DNA from: Bradyrhizobium hipponense
GTDB lineage: Bacteria > Pseudomonadota > Alphaproteobacteria > Rhizobiales > Xanthobacteraceae
Direction: 5' to 3'
NCBI RefSeq assembly: GCF_008123965.1
Contig: NZ_VSTH01000098.1
Location: forward strand, 1-50,688
DNA length: 50,688 bases
A program made the position numbers and the translations under genes. This document shows positions 35,949 through 44,874 of the stretch, piece after piece. The number at the start of each line of letters is the position of its first letter. Within the stretch, counting starts at the first letter, position 1. The notes beneath the pieces are model-generated. The model did no database searches. It saw nothing but the letters and a program-made list of their open reading frames with translations, and was not told the DNA's origin.

Positions 35949-36058
35949 CAAGTAAGAAGAAGCCCGCCAATAAGAAGGGTGGGCAGCGCGGCCGGGATCG
36001 TGGCGGCGGCCAGAGCCACCTCCCTCGAAATCCCATCGATTTGGCCGCGAATCAGCAT
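35942..36058 (-). CDS. leuL: Probable leucine leader peptide of leuA
   Basis: 38 aa in the 225 nt before leuA. It begins MLIRGQIDGISREVALAAAT and ends in a branched-chain run (LPTLLIGGLLLTCP). Eight of 38 residues are Leu and five Ile; five of the Leu (CTT CTT ... CTT CTT CTT) fall in the last eleven codons, right before the TGA that lies inside the 5' arm of the hairpin. AAAGGG lies about 9 nt before the ATG. Layout and composition match leader peptides that sense leucyl-tRNA. The reading is mine; two other frames here are also open because of GC bias. Confidence 0.6.
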   Translation of the reverse strand: MLIRGQIDGISREVALAAATIPAALPTLLIGGLLLTCP

Positions 36059-36241
36059 TGCCAGACCCTTTTTGAGCCCACAAATCCTCGGTCAAAACCG
36101 TTGACGATAGGTTGCCGGGAACTCAATGGATCGTTTCTTAAACGAAAAATAGGCGCAACTGCAACGCCAAAAGATGGTCAGCGGAATTGACCTAGTTGCA
36201 GGTGGCGAGTCTCCCGGTCCGATCGGCGCGTGAGCTGACGG

Positions 36242-36502
36242 CTATCCTGCGCGGCGGGCGCGGGCCCTGCTTTCCCAGCGGTTCAGCATCTGGCCGAGCT
36301 CGCCTGTGGCCGGGGGCACGATCTCGTTGGTGTTGGCAGGCGCTGCGGCGGGGAGCCAATCCGGCTGCGTATACTCACGCCAGCGGCGGGCTTCCGCACG
36401 CCGTTTGCGGGACAGGAAATCGCGCGTGAAATAACCCGCGGCGAACGCGATGGCGAGCGCCAAGAACAGTACGACAGCGGCTAGCACAACGAACTCCGTC
36501 AT
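36242..36502 (-). CDS. Small single-pass membrane protein, unknown function
   Basis: 86 aa. One N-terminal transmembrane helix (VVLAAVVLFLALAIAFAAGY), then a basic stretch (DFLSRKRRAEARRWREY) and a Pro/Ala-rich cytoplasmic tail ending LGQMLNRWESRARARRAG. Topology N-out/C-in is expected from the positive charges. No family recognised. It precedes the leuA leader on the same strand by 180 nt and is divergent from the SMP-30-like gene. Confidence 0.65.
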   Translation of the reverse strand: MTEFVVLAAVVLFLALAIAFAAGYFTRDFLSRKRRAEARRWREYTQPDWLPAAAPANTNEIVPPATGELGQMLNRWESRARARRAG

Positions 36503-36759
36503 TTGCCCCAGGAGCGAGTTCTGCCAACATCGCGTGCGAGGTCAAGGCTTGACAGGCGACAAAACCAGCTCCGGTTGATCTGCAAGGTGGAACGAATTGT
36601 CGCGTTGCGACTTCAGCAACCCGGTGTGCGTCAAGTTCCGCGTTGCCAGGAGGCGCGCAAAGGATGCGAACCGGCGCTCGCAACCGGACGCAGACCGGAC
36701 TAACCTTCACAGCTGCTCGGCCGGATCAACCGGCCAGCGAACATGACCGGGAGGACGCG

Positions 36760-37983
36760 ATGACACGCCAAAAGCAGCGTGACCAGGATGCTGCGCTTTC
36801 ACGACGAACGCTGGTCCAGGGGCTTGCCCTCTGCGCCGGTGCCACCATGGCAGGCGCGGGCCAGGCGCTGGCCCAGGCCGGCCCTGCCGCGCCGCCGACG
36901 ACAATCACCACCCCGCCGCGCGATTTCGGCCCGGGCGGCGCGCCGACCACTTATTTTTGGGATCCCGACATCATCGCGGTCGATCCGTCCTTCAACGACC
37001 TCGCCCAGCCCAATACTGCGATCAAGCGGCTCTATACCGGTTTGCTGTGGGCCGAAGGTCCCGCCTGGAGCGCGCAAGGACGGTATCTGCTCTGGAGCGA
37101 CATTCCCAACAACCGGCAGATGCGATGGAGCGAGGACGATGGACGTGTCAGCGTGTTTCGCGCGCCGTCCAACAACTCCAACGGCAACTCGTTCGATTTC
37201 CAGGGCCGCCAGCTCTCCTGCGAGCACCTGACCCGGCGGGTGACGCGTTACGAGCATGACGGCACCGCCACGGTGCTTGCGGACTCCTATCAGGGCAAGC
37301 GGCTGAACTCCCCGAACGACGTCGTCGCGCATCCGGACGGCAGCTACTGGTTCACCGATCCGCCCTATGGCGGCCAGCTCTACGAAGGCGAGCCCGACAC
37401 CGCGGGCGGCCCAAGCAATTCCGGTGGCAAGCTCAATCCGCGGATCGGACAGCCGGCCGGTTTCGTGGCCGGCAAGCGCGAGCTCCCGACCAACTGCTAC
37501 CGCATCGACCCCTCCGGCCGTGTCGATCTCGTCGTCACCGAAGAGCAGGTGCCTGATCCCAACGGCCTGTGCTTCTCGCCCGACTTCAAGAAGCTCTACG
37601 TCGCCTCGACCGGCAAGGGACCAGGCGACACCGGGCCTGGCGGCAAGGGCGAGATCTTCGTGTTCGACGTCGGCAGCGATAACAAGCTCAGCAATCCAAA
37701 GCGGTTCAGCGATTGCACGATCGACGGTGTGAAGTGCGGGCCGGACGGCGTGCGCTGCGACGTCAACGGCAATATCTGGGCCTCCAGCAATGCCGGCCGC
37801 GCCGTCGGCTACAACGGCGTGACGGTGTGGTCGCCTGACGGCAAGCTGCTCGGCCGCATCCGCCTGCCCGAAGTCTGCGGCAACATCTGCTTCGGCGGTC
37901 CCAAGCGCAACCGCCTGTTCATGGCCGCGAGCCAGTCACTCTACGCGGTCTACACGGCGACACAGGGCGCAGGGCCCGGCTGA
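36760..37983 (+). CDS. SMP-30/gluconolactonase-like protein with Tat signal
   Basis: 407 aa from ATG 36760 (GGGAGGACG upstream). The twin-Arg leader LSRRTLVQGLALCAGATMAG indicates Tat export. The body is a six-bladed propeller: LLWAEGPAWSAQGRYLLWSD, RLNSPNDVVAHPDGSYWFTD, PPYGGQLYEGE, VPDPNGLCFSPDFKKLYVAS, GVRCDVNGNIWASS. The metal-site Glu (AEGP), Asn (SPND) and Asp (PNG.. / VRCD) positions are kept, so lactone hydrolysis in the periplasm is plausible; substrate unknown. A strong terminator follows. Confidence 0.88.
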   Translation: MTRQKQRDQDAALSRRTLVQGLALCAGATMAGAGQALAQAGPAAPPTTITTPPRDFGPGGAPTTYFWDPDIIAVDPSFNDLAQPNTAIKRLYTGLLWAEGPAWSAQGRYLLWSDIPNNRQMRWSEDDGRVSVFRAPSNNSNGNSFDFQGRQLSCEHLTRRVTRYEHDGTATVLADSYQGKRLNSPNDVVAHPDGSYWFTDPPYGGQLYEGEPDTAGGPSNSGGKLNPRIGQPAGFVAGKRELPTNCYRIDPSGRVDLVVTEEQVPDPNGLCFSPDFKKLYVASTGKGPGDTGPGGKGEIFVFDVGSDNKLSNPKRFSDCTIDGVKCGPDGVRCDVNGNIWASSNAGRAVGYNGVTVWSPDGKLLGRIRLPEVCGNICFGGPKRNRLFMAASQSLYAVYTATQGAGPG

Positions 37984-38009
37984 AGCCGACCACGCGATCC
38001 ATAAGTGAA

Positions 38010-38036
38010 GGGCGCCGGCCTGAACTGCCGGCGCCC
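38010..38036 (+). terminator. Rho-independent terminator after SMP-30-like gene
   Basis: Perfect 10-bp stem GGGCGCCGGC / GCCGGCGCCC with a 7-nt loop, followed by GATCGTTTTG, 27 nt past the stop. It may also serve the convergent MBL gene. Confidence 0.8.
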
Positions 38037-38114
38037 GATCGTTTTGTGCACGCGACATTTGCTTACATGCCGGGGATTTCATCGCCTAAGGGCGCGGGCC
38101 GGCGACAGCGATGG

Positions 38115-39119
38115 TCAAGGCGACGGCGCCGACTGGCCGGCAAAGGCGGCATCCGCTTCGGCGCGCAGCCGGTCGGGCGTGTCGAGGTAACGCGGCGAAT
38201 AGTGAAACGTCGTCATCCGCTTCACGCCGGCGGTGCGGGCGAGATGGCCGGCCTGCGCGGCCGTCAGGTGCCGGCGTTGCTGTGCAAGATCCGCATCGTC
38301 GCCTGCAAAGGCCGCCTCGATGAAGAGATGATCGGCACCTCGCGCGAGCGCGATAATGTTCTCCGCGTTGGCGGGGGTGAAGGCGACGTCGGTCACGTAT
38401 GCTACGCGCTGTCCGGGCGCGACTTTGAGCGCGTGCCGCGTGAGTTCACCGAGTTTGATAATGCGGCCGGCATCCACGGCAATCGACGCATCCTCCCCCG
38501 CACCACTGCGGACCGCGCGCTTGGCCGCGTTGAGCCAGGGGCCGACGTCGAGACCAAGCTGCGCCAATCCGACGGTCCAGACGTTGACCCGCACCGTCTC
38601 CTGCAACGCAAAACCGAGGCAGGGAATGCCGTGATCAAGCGTCACCGCCTCGATAGAGAGATCGCCGTCCCGGAACACCAGCCCCGGCGGCAAGACCGCT
38701 TTCTCGTACCGCGCCGCGCGAAACTGCTGCCTTGCTGGAAAGATGGTCCAGTCGCCAAGCCGGCCGTCGTGAAACTCGGCGGCTTCAATCGCAAAGTCCT
38801 GCGAATTGGCATCGAGCAGATTCCAGCTGTAGCCCATGAGCTTCCCGGCGATGCCGTCGACGAGACCGGGCGGACCGATCATGCGCACCCGGCCGGGTTG
38901 CTGATGCCGGACCCGCAGCAACTGGTCGAAGCCGGCGAAGTGATCCATGTGCCGATGGCTGACGAAGACGTCGCTGATGCGCTGCAGTTCGCGGCTCGAC
39001 AGCGGCGAGAGATCGCCGATGTCGAACAGCATGGCGCGCCGTCCGAACCTGAAGTCGACCAACAGGCCGGGATCGGCAAGCGGCTCGTTGACCAGGCGGC
39101 ATTGAACCAGTTGAGCCAT
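38115..39119 (-). CDS. MBL-fold metallo-hydrolase, RNase Z-like
   Basis: 334 aa. The zinc motif is in VFVSHRHMDHFAGFDQLL (HxHxDH), with further ligands at LDHGIPCLGF, VAYVTDVAFTPANAENI and the C-terminal TFHYSPRY. The arrangement is that of RNase Z-like metal-dependent hydrolases, but it is not a canonical tRNase Z (no clear exosite), so a nuclease or phosphodiesterase role is open. A 16-bp tandem repeat (cttaggaccttctc[g/a]c twice, 39124-39155) lies just upstream of the start. Confidence 0.85.
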   Translation of the reverse strand: MAQLVQCRLVNEPLADPGLLVDFRFGRRAMLFDIGDLSPLSSRELQRISDVFVSHRHMDHFAGFDQLLRVRHQQPGRVRMIGPPGLVDGIAGKLMGYSWNLLDANSQDFAIEAAEFHDGRLGDWTIFPARQQFRAARYEKAVLPPGLVFRDGDLSIEAVTLDHGIPCLGFALQETVRVNVWTVGLAQLGLDVGPWLNAAKRAVRSGAGEDASIAVDAGRIIKLGELTRHALKVAPGQRVAYVTDVAFTPANAENIIALARGADHLFIEAAFAGDDADLAQQRRHLTAAQAGHLARTAGVKRMTTFHYSPRYLDTPDRLRAEADAAFAGQSAPSP

Positions 39120-39235
39120 ATCTCTTAGGACCTTCTCGCCTTAGGACCTTCTCACGACGCGGGGGATGGGCCTTTTTGTTGACTTTCGCAATTGCGTTGT
39201 GAGCCGCGGCCGCCGCGTATCGACCTTGGGCGATG

Positions 39236-39264
39236 TTGACTTTCCACGGTTCGCTCTGAATACT
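39236..39264 (+). promoter_or_regulatory. Sigma-70-like promoter for the binding-protein gene
   Basis: TTGACT (39236-39241), 17-nt spacer, AATACT (39259-39264), about 50 nt before the ATG at 39314. Good -35 and spacing, average -10. Confidence 0.45.
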
Positions 39265-39313
39265 TCGCAAAAATAAAAGCCAGTCACAAAAGACGGTTCA
39301 GAGGGAGGATAGG

Positions 39314-40624
39314 ATGGCGACTTCACGCAGGACCCTGCTGAAGACATCGGCTGCTGCTGCCGCCGCACTCAGCCTCGATTGGACACGAGCACAAGCGCAA
39401 GCCGAGACATTGCGGATCGGGCTGATCTACGATCTGACCGGTCCGTTCGCCGCCGGCGGCTCGGTCGCCTCCTCGGTCGGCGCGCAGATCGCCATCGACC
39501 TCGTCAACGAGAAGGGCGGTATCGGCGGCAAGACCAAGATCGTGCCGGTTGCGGCCGACTCCCAGAGCAAGCCCGATGTCGCGATCAACGAGGCCGAACG
39601 CCTGATCAACCAGGAGAAGATCGATATCCTCAATGGCGTCTATGCGAGCTCGCACGCCGTGCCGCTCGCCGCCAGGGTGGAGCAGCAGAAGAAGATCCTC
39701 TGGATCACGACCGCGGTGTCGACTGCCGTGTTCAAGGACAAGAACTTGCAATACGTGTTTCGCGCACAGATCCATTCCGACCAGTACGGCCAGGCCTTTG
39801 CAAGCTTCATCAACGAGCATGCGAAAGCCAAGCTCGGCATGGAGCCGAAGGACGTCAAGGTCGCGCTGATCCACGAGGACGGCCCCTATGGCGTCGGCGT
39901 CGCCGCCGCCGACGAGGCCTATGCCAAGCAGGCCGGCATCCAGGTGGTGCTGCGCGAAGGCTATTCGGCCTCCGCGCCGGACCTTTCCGTGCTGGTGACC
40001 AAGCTCAAGCGCGCCAAGGCCGACGTGATCTCGCATGCCGGCTACAACCCGGACATCACCCTGTTCCTGCGCCAGGCGCGTGAGAGCGGCCTGCGGTTCA
40101 AGATGCTGTTCGGCGCCGGCGCCGGTTACAGCCAGCTCGACAAGCTGCGCGCGACCTTCGGCCCCGACATCGACAATTTCTGCAACATCGACCCGGTGCC
40201 GGCGCAACTGCTTGATCCCGCCAAGCTCGCGCCGGGGATGGGCGACCTGATCAAGACCATGGTCTCGCGCTACCAGGCCAAGATGGGCGCCACCGACGTG
40301 CCGCCGCATTGCTCGATGGGTTTCAACCAGACCTGGGTGCTGCTCAACAACGTTCTGCCAGTCGCGAAAGAGAAATACGGCAGCTTCGAGCCCGAGGCGA
40401 TCCGCAAAGCCGCGCTCGACGTCGATATTCCCGCCGGCGGCACCATTCAAGGCTATGGCGTCAAGTTCTTCCCGCCGGGCACGCCGCTCTCGGGACAGAA
40501 CGAACGCTCGACCCCAGTCGTGATGCAGAATGCCGGTGAGCACATCTCGGTGGTATGGCCGACCAACATCCGCACGCGGGATCCGGTGTTTCCGCTGCCG
40601 AAGGGATCGACGTACGGGGCATAG
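39314..40624 (+). CDS. ABC transporter solute-binding protein, branched-chain amino-acid type (Peripla_BP_6)
   Basis: 436 aa with AGAGGGAGGA before the ATG. A twin-Arg leader (SRRTLLKTSAAAAAALSLDW) indicates Tat export. The fold landmarks are LRIGLIYDLTGPFAAGGSVA, NEKGGIGGKTKIVPVAADSQ, AERLINQEKIDILNGVYAS and LVTKLKRAKADVISHAGYNP. It belongs to the LivJ-like group, whose Rhizobiales members bind many carboxylates and amides. No permease or ATPase gene adjoins it, so the ligand cannot be inferred. Confidence 0.92.
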   Translation: MATSRRTLLKTSAAAAAALSLDWTRAQAQAETLRIGLIYDLTGPFAAGGSVASSVGAQIAIDLVNEKGGIGGKTKIVPVAADSQSKPDVAINEAERLINQEKIDILNGVYASSHAVPLAARVEQQKKILWITTAVSTAVFKDKNLQYVFRAQIHSDQYGQAFASFINEHAKAKLGMEPKDVKVALIHEDGPYGVGVAAADEAYAKQAGIQVVLREGYSASAPDLSVLVTKLKRAKADVISHAGYNPDITLFLRQARESGLRFKMLFGAGAGYSQLDKLRATFGPDIDNFCNIDPVPAQLLDPAKLAPGMGDLIKTMVSRYQAKMGATDVPPHCSMGFNQTWVLLNNVLPVAKEKYGSFEPEAIRKAALDVDIPAGGTIQGYGVKFFPPGTPLSGQNERSTPVVMQNAGEHISVVWPTNIRTRDPVFPLPKGSTYGA

Positions 40625-40650
40625 GATTCAAGCCGCGCCGACGGTGCGCC

Positions 40651-40849
40651 CCCTCTCCCCTTGTGGGAGAGGGTGGCTCGCCGCGTAGCGGCGAGACGGG
40701 TGAGGGGTTCTCTCCGCGCATGCCCCTCTCGCATTCGAATTCGCTGAAGCAACCCCTCATCCGGCGCCATAGCCGAAGCTTCGCTTCGGCGTCCTTAAGA
40801 ACGGCGGCCGAAGGCCGCCTATGCCACCTTCTCCCACAAGGGGAGAAGG
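40651..40849. repeat. REP/RIME-like composite repeat
   Basis: Outer palindromes ccctctccccttgtgggaga (40651-40673) and ccttctcccacaaggggaga (40827-40849), with inner hairpins gccgaagcttcgcttcggc (40772-40790) and gcggccgaaggccgc (40804-40818). It fills the space between two convergent genes. Confidence 0.75.
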
Positions 40850-40889
40850 ATCAGCAGCCGGCACGTAGCTGATCAGTTCAGCGCGCTCT

Positions 40890-42059
40890 CTACAACACCA
40901 CCCGCCGCCCCTCCTCCGCGGCCCAATAGCCGGCGTAGTTCACCTTGATCGTCTCGTACGCCAGCGCGAGGTCCGACAGCGGCTGCCGGCCGCTCGCGGT
41001 GCATTCCATGAAGTCCTGGATCTCCTGGAGATAGCCCCGCGTCCATTCCTCCTCGAGACAGACATATTGCCAGCCGGTTTTGCGATCGACCTTTTCGGTG
41101 ATGTAGACGCTGGCGAGCTTCTCCTCGCTGGTCTGGTAGCTCACCAGATGCGTGTTCGGCGTGATGTTGGCGAACAGCGAGCCGCCGGAGGTGTAGGTCT
41201 CGATCAGATTGCGCACGCCGCCCATGATCATGTCGCCGGAGAACACGGTGGCCTTGGTGCCGTCGGAGAACGTCGCGGTCAGCGTGCCCCAGTCCTCGAC
41301 GTCGACCGGATTGGCCTTGATGTAGGTGCGCTCCTCAGGCTTCAGGATAGCGGTGACGTTGCCGACATCGGCGGTGACGCTGGCGACGCGGATGGTCTCG
41401 CCGCGTGCCTTGGCCTCGACCTGCTTCAGATAGAGCACGGCCGAGAGCGGATGACAGCCCATGCGGATCAGCGAGCCGCCACCGGTCATGGCCCACTGCG
41501 CGGCGTGCGCCGCATGCGAGCCGGAATGGCTCTCCTCGCCCTTCATGAACAGGATCTTGTCTTTCGTCACCTTGATGATCTCCGCGGTCTTGGTCACCGC
41601 GGGCGCGTAGATCCAGTCCTCGGCATACATGAAGAGTTTTCCGGTACGTTCGATCGCCGCGCGCGTTGCGTCCATCTCCTCCAGCACGCGCTCATACATC
41701 AGCGCCTTCGGCACATGCTTGCCGATCGGCTGAGCATCGCCTTCGCGGCCGAAATAGCCGGCAAAGGGCTTTTCGCAGATGACGTGCTTGCCGGCCTGCA
41801 TGCTGGCTACGATCATCTCGGCGTGGAGATTGGGCGGCGTGCAAATGTCGATGACGTCAAGCTCGCGGTCGGCGATCGCTTCCGCAAAGCTTCGGTAGAC
41901 GCGCGGGATCTGGTGGCGGCTGGCGAATGCGACGACATGGTCGCCGCGCGCGGCGACCGCCGCGACCTCGACATCCACGCCGTAGACGCGCCGGAACGCA
42001 TACATGTGCAGCTCCGAGACGAAGCCGCAGCCTATGAGCCCAACCCTGATCCTTGCCAT
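40890..42059 (-). CDS. Gfo/Idh/MocA-family oxidoreductase
   Basis: 389 aa from ATG 42059 (GAGGGG 5 nt upstream; nine extra codons are open upstream). The NAD(P) loop is in RVGLIGCGFVSELHMYAFRR; DVIDICTPPNLHAEMIVAS and the AGKHVICEKPFA catalytic-Lys motif follow. The C-terminal beta-sheet domain includes GGGSLIRMGCHPLSAVLYL. The family oxidises sugars, inositols and related compounds; the substrate cannot be told. It follows a repeat and precedes the RlpA-like gene by 45 nt upstream on the same strand. Confidence 0.9.
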   Translation of the reverse strand: MARIRVGLIGCGFVSELHMYAFRRVYGVDVEVAAVAARGDHVVAFASRHQIPRVYRSFAEAIADRELDVIDICTPPNLHAEMIVASMQAGKHVICEKPFAGYFGREGDAQPIGKHVPKALMYERVLEEMDATRAAIERTGKLFMYAEDWIYAPAVTKTAEIIKVTKDKILFMKGEESHSGSHAAHAAQWAMTGGGSLIRMGCHPLSAVLYLKQVEAKARGETIRVASVTADVGNVTAILKPEERTYIKANPVDVEDWGTLTATFSDGTKATVFSGDMIMGGVRNLIETYTSGGSLFANITPNTHLVSYQTSEEKLASVYITEKVDRKTGWQYVCLEEEWTRGYLQEIQDFMECTASGRQPLSDLALAYETIKVNYAGYWAAEEGRRVVL

Positions 42060-42104
42060 AGCGCCCCTCATCTTGCTTGGCGGCACTATAGCGTGATCGC
42101 GGGC

Positions 42105-42428
42105 CTATTCCACCGAGACGCGGACCACGCCGGCGCTCATCATGCCGAGCGCGCGAGCGGCGGGGACGGAGAGATCGACGATACGGCCGCGAATGAAGGG
42201 GCCGCGATCATTGACGCGGCATTGGATCGAGCGGCTGCCATAGGACACCCTCAGCACGCTGCCGAAGGGGCGCGTCCGGTGCGCGCAGGTCAACTCGCCT
42301 TTGCCGGCTTTGCCGTAGCCGTAGTACGAGGCGAGTCCGCTCTCGGCGTGTGCAACGGAAGCAGAAGAAAACGAAAAAGTAGCAAGGCAAGAGACAAGGC
42401 AAGAGAATAGCGTCGTCTGCGCTCGCAC
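42105..42428 (-). CDS. RlpA-like double-psi beta-barrel protein
   Basis: 107 aa from a GTG at 42428, chosen because CCGGAG lies 8 nt upstream and the product then opens with a clean signal peptide (TTLFSCLVSCLATFSFSSAS, cleaved near AHA). An ATG at 42524 would add 32 unlikely residues. The mature part, SGLASYYGYGKAGKGELTCA, then FGSVLRVSYGSRS, CRVNDRGPFIRGRIVDLS and AARALGM, is the DPBB domain of RlpA septal-ring lytic transglycosylases, with the NDRGP catalytic Asp retained. It lacks the SPOR domain, as is usual for the short form. Confidence 0.85.
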   Translation of the reverse strand: MRAQTTLFSCLVSCLATFSFSSASVAHAESGLASYYGYGKAGKGELTCAHRTRPFGSVLRVSYGSRSIQCRVNDRGPFIRGRIVDLSVPAARALGMMSAGVVRVSVE

Positions 42429-42492
42429 GGCATCGCTCCGGGTTGGCCCTGCCCGAGGCGCAAACGTTCGTTGGTTCCCCTGGGTTCCCAGC

Positions 42493-42517
42493 CACTGCCG
42501 GGCATTGCCCGGCAGTG
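42493..42517 (-). terminator. Perfect 11-bp palindrome between oxidoreductase and RlpA-like genes
   Basis: CACTGCCGGGC-ATT-GCCCGGCAGTG, 40 nt past the stop of the CmcJ-like gene. No U-run; it may end that transcript or insulate the next gene. Confidence 0.5.
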
Positions 42518-42529
42518 CCATCACACATT

Positions 42530-42581
42530 GTTACTGTTTGTGAAAGACCAGCGTGGTTACTGTTTGTGAAAGACCAGCGTG
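42530..42581. repeat. 26-bp exact tandem duplication at the end of a gene
   Basis: The unit gttactgtttgtgaaagacc agcgtg (26 bp) occurs twice in a row (42530-42555, 42556-42581). It contains the last seven codons and stop of the CmcJ-like gene, so the downstream copy is an untranslated duplicate of the gene's end. Confidence 0.95.
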
Positions 42582-43402
42582 CGGACCTCGATGCTTTCAC
42601 GCGGCGCCGCATCCGCCGGCGTGGTCGGGTCGACGAAAGCGGTGTGCGGCCCGAAGCGGGTGCGGCCGTCGGTTGCGGAATCATAGCACTTGAGGAGCAG
42701 CGCCTCGTCGGGCGTCATCTCGGGGAAATAGAACCAACGATGGTGCGGATTGTATTTCACTGAGTATGTCTCGCCGCGGCGATTGGGATAGATCAGGTCG
42801 GAGGCGATAAGATCATCCGGCGCGACCGTGCTGCCGTCGGCCATGGCAAGCGGAGAATCGCGCAAGGGCCCGCGGATCGGCCGCCACAGATTGATCACCT
42901 GAACCCGGCCCTTGAGCAGCTCTTCGGCTTCGTCAGGCAGATGCTCGCGCACACGGTTGGCGCCGGAGACGGCGGTCTGGTCGACATGGACGCGCGTCGC
43001 AGGCTGGCGCGGGCCGCCGCCGCGAATATCGGGCGCGCCGTCGACACGCTTGCGCACGGTGTGATCGAAGATCAAGACCCGGTCGGCTTTCAGCGTCGCC
43101 CGCAGAAAGGCCTCCACGGCTGGATAGTAGACTGCCCTCACCTCGGCGTCGTTGTAGAAGTCCTTGACCTGGTTCGGATGGCGCACCAGCGCAAAGCCCT
43201 CGCGATCGAGCGAGAAATTGTTGGCGATCAGCCGTGCATCGAAGATCGGAACCTGGTGCGGCTCCGGCAGCGATGTGCTCTTCGGCTCGCCCGGCGGCGG
43301 ATCGAAGGCGTAGGTGCGCGGCTTGCCTGACGTTGGTGCGAGGTAGTTGAGTTCAGCAGTGACGAAGGGAAGCGATTCGATTTTAGTTTCTTGCAGGCCC
43401 AT
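42557..43402 (-). CDS. CmcJ/NvfI-family oxidoreductase-like protein
   Basis: 281 aa from ATG 43402 (GGGAG 8 nt upstream). Landmarks are ELNYLAPTSGKPRTYAFDPP, RVLIFDHTVRKR, THRVHVD-like ATRVHVDQTAVSG (candidate iron ligands His/Asp), VINLWRPIRGPLRDSPLAM and HHRWFYFPEMTPDEALLLKC, ending IEVRTLVFHKQ. This is the pattern of the CmcJ/NvfI group, 2-oxoglutarate/iron-type oxygenases of fungal and bacterial secondary metabolism. The reaction here is unknown. It follows the sulfur cluster on the same strand by 344 nt. Confidence 0.8.
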   Translation of the reverse strand: MGLQETKIESLPFVTAELNYLAPTSGKPRTYAFDPPPGEPKSTSLPEPHQVPIFDARLIANNFSLDREGFALVRHPNQVKDFYNDAEVRAVYYPAVEAFLRATLKADRVLIFDHTVRKRVDGAPDIRGGGPRQPATRVHVDQTAVSGANRVREHLPDEAEELLKGRVQVINLWRPIRGPLRDSPLAMADGSTVAPDDLIASDLIYPNRRGETYSVKYNPHHRWFYFPEMTPDEALLLKCYDSATDGRTRFGPHTAFVDPTTPADAAPRESIEVRTLVFHKQ

Positions 43403-43745
43403 GGCCAGTCTCCCGATGTGGTCGTCTGGTTGATTTTTGACGAGGTGCGGCGCGGCGCAAGGCAGGCGGCGCAAATAGCAATGTGAGTGTTGTCGAGCGC
43501 AGGAAATGCAGAAGGAACGTTTTGAGCATAGCCCCGGGGCAGAAATCGGCGTTCTCATCTCACGAACGCTTGAGCAGCGCGTGAGACCTCGTGCCCAGAC
43601 GCAGCGCAACGCTCCTTCAGCGTTGCACGCTGCACCACGCCCGCGACACGAGAGAAAGGCTTGACGGCTTACAACCCTGCTTTCGCAATCGCTGCCACCA
43701 GCTCAATCGACCCGAGCAGCAGCGCGCCGGCCAGCCATCAGCGCA
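43403..43745. other. Intergenic region with an 8-bp-stem palindrome
   Basis: 343 bp. The only structure I find is GCAACGCT-CCTTC-AGCGTTGC at 43606-43626, about 120 nt past the ssuD stop. It could end that transcript or be an operator for the CmcJ-like gene. No small gene is seen. Confidence 0.45.
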
Positions 43746-44846
43746 TCATTCCGCGGCCTCGCCGCGAATGGCCTGACGCTTGGTGATGAGCTCGCGCGTT
43801 AGCGGGATCAGCTCGCGGCCATATTCGATGGCGTCGATCAGGGGATCGAAGCCGCGGATCAGGAAGTGGGAGATGCCGAGGTCGTAATAGTCGCCGAAGG
43901 CTTCCGCGACCTGCTCGGGCGTGCCGACCAGCGCGGTGGTGTTGCTGTTGGCGCCGGTGAGCTTTGCGATCTCGGTCCAGAGACGCTTGTCGATGCGGCT
44001 GCCCTGATCGGCGAGCGCGAGCAGGCGCCGTGCGCCGGCCGTGGCGTGGCCGTCGGCAGGCTTGCGATAGCCGGTCTTGTCCTGAAGTGCGGTGGCGCGC
44101 GCCAATATGTCTTCCGCCTTTTCCCAGGCTTGCTTCTCGGTCGGCGCAATGATCGGTCGCACCGACAGGCTGAAGCGTGGCGTCGGCCGGCCCTGCCTGA
44201 TCGCGGCGTTGTGAACGCGGGAGGTGACGTCGCGCACCTGCGCGTAGGATTCACCCCACAGCGCAAACGTATCGGCGTGCTTGCCGGCGACCTCGATCGC
44301 CGCATCCGAGGCGCCGCCGAAATAGATACGGATCCCCTCGGGACGATACGGCTTCACCTGCGAGAAGGCGTTCTCGACCTGGTAGTACTTGCCCTTGTAG
44401 GAGAACGGTTTGTCGCTGGTCCATTCCAGCTTGAGCACGTCGAGGAATTCGGAGGTGCGGGCATAACGCTCGTCCTTGTCGTCGAGCGTGTTGCCGTCCT
44501 GCCGGAGCTCCGTGGCGTTGCCGCCGGTGATGACGTGGAGCGCGACGCGGCCGCGCGAAAGCTGGTCGAGCACGGCGAACTGCCGCGCCAGCAGCGTCGG
44601 CGCGGTGAAGCCGGGCCGCTGCGCGATCAGCACGTTGAGCCGGCCGGTGACGCCCAGAACATGCTGGGCGACCTGGAGGGCGTCCGGCGCGGTGGAGTGA
44701 AACGCCAGCAGCGCGCGATCGAACCCGGCATTCTCATGCGCCTTCGCCACCGTCTCGATGTGGGTGCGATTGAGGATCGGGCCCTCGCGGACGACGGTCT
44801 CGGACGAATTGTTGTTGCTGATAAAGCCGATGAACTCGATCGACAT
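43746..44846 (-). CDS. ssuD: FMNH2-dependent alkanesulfonate monooxygenase-like, SsuD type
   Basis: 366 aa from ATG 44846 (GGGAG upstream). It is a luciferase-like TIM barrel: MSIEFIGFISNNNSSETVVR, ETVAKAHENAGFDRALLAFH, RPGFTAPTLLARQFAVLDQL, GRVALHVITGGNATELRQDG and RIYFGGASDAAIEVAGKHAD. The layout is that of SsuD and related LLM flavoproteins, which release sulfite from sulfonates with FMNH2 and O2. Last gene of a five-gene operon with a sulfonate-type ABC transporter. The true substrate may be a sulfone or other S-compound. Confidence 0.85.
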   Translation of the reverse strand: MSIEFIGFISNNNSSETVVREGPILNRTHIETVAKAHENAGFDRALLAFHSTAPDALQVAQHVLGVTGRLNVLIAQRPGFTAPTLLARQFAVLDQLSRGRVALHVITGGNATELRQDGNTLDDKDERYARTSEFLDVLKLEWTSDKPFSYKGKYYQVENAFSQVKPYRPEGIRIYFGGASDAAIEVAGKHADTFALWGESYAQVRDVTSRVHNAAIRQGRPTPRFSLSVRPIIAPTEKQAWEKAEDILARATALQDKTGYRKPADGHATAGARRLLALADQGSRIDKRLWTEIAKLTGANSNTTALVGTPEQVAEAFGDYYDLGISHFLIRGFDPLIDAIEYGRELIPLTRELITKRQAIRGEAAE

Positions 44847-44874
44847 GATCGTCTCCCTGATGTTTGGCGGAAAC

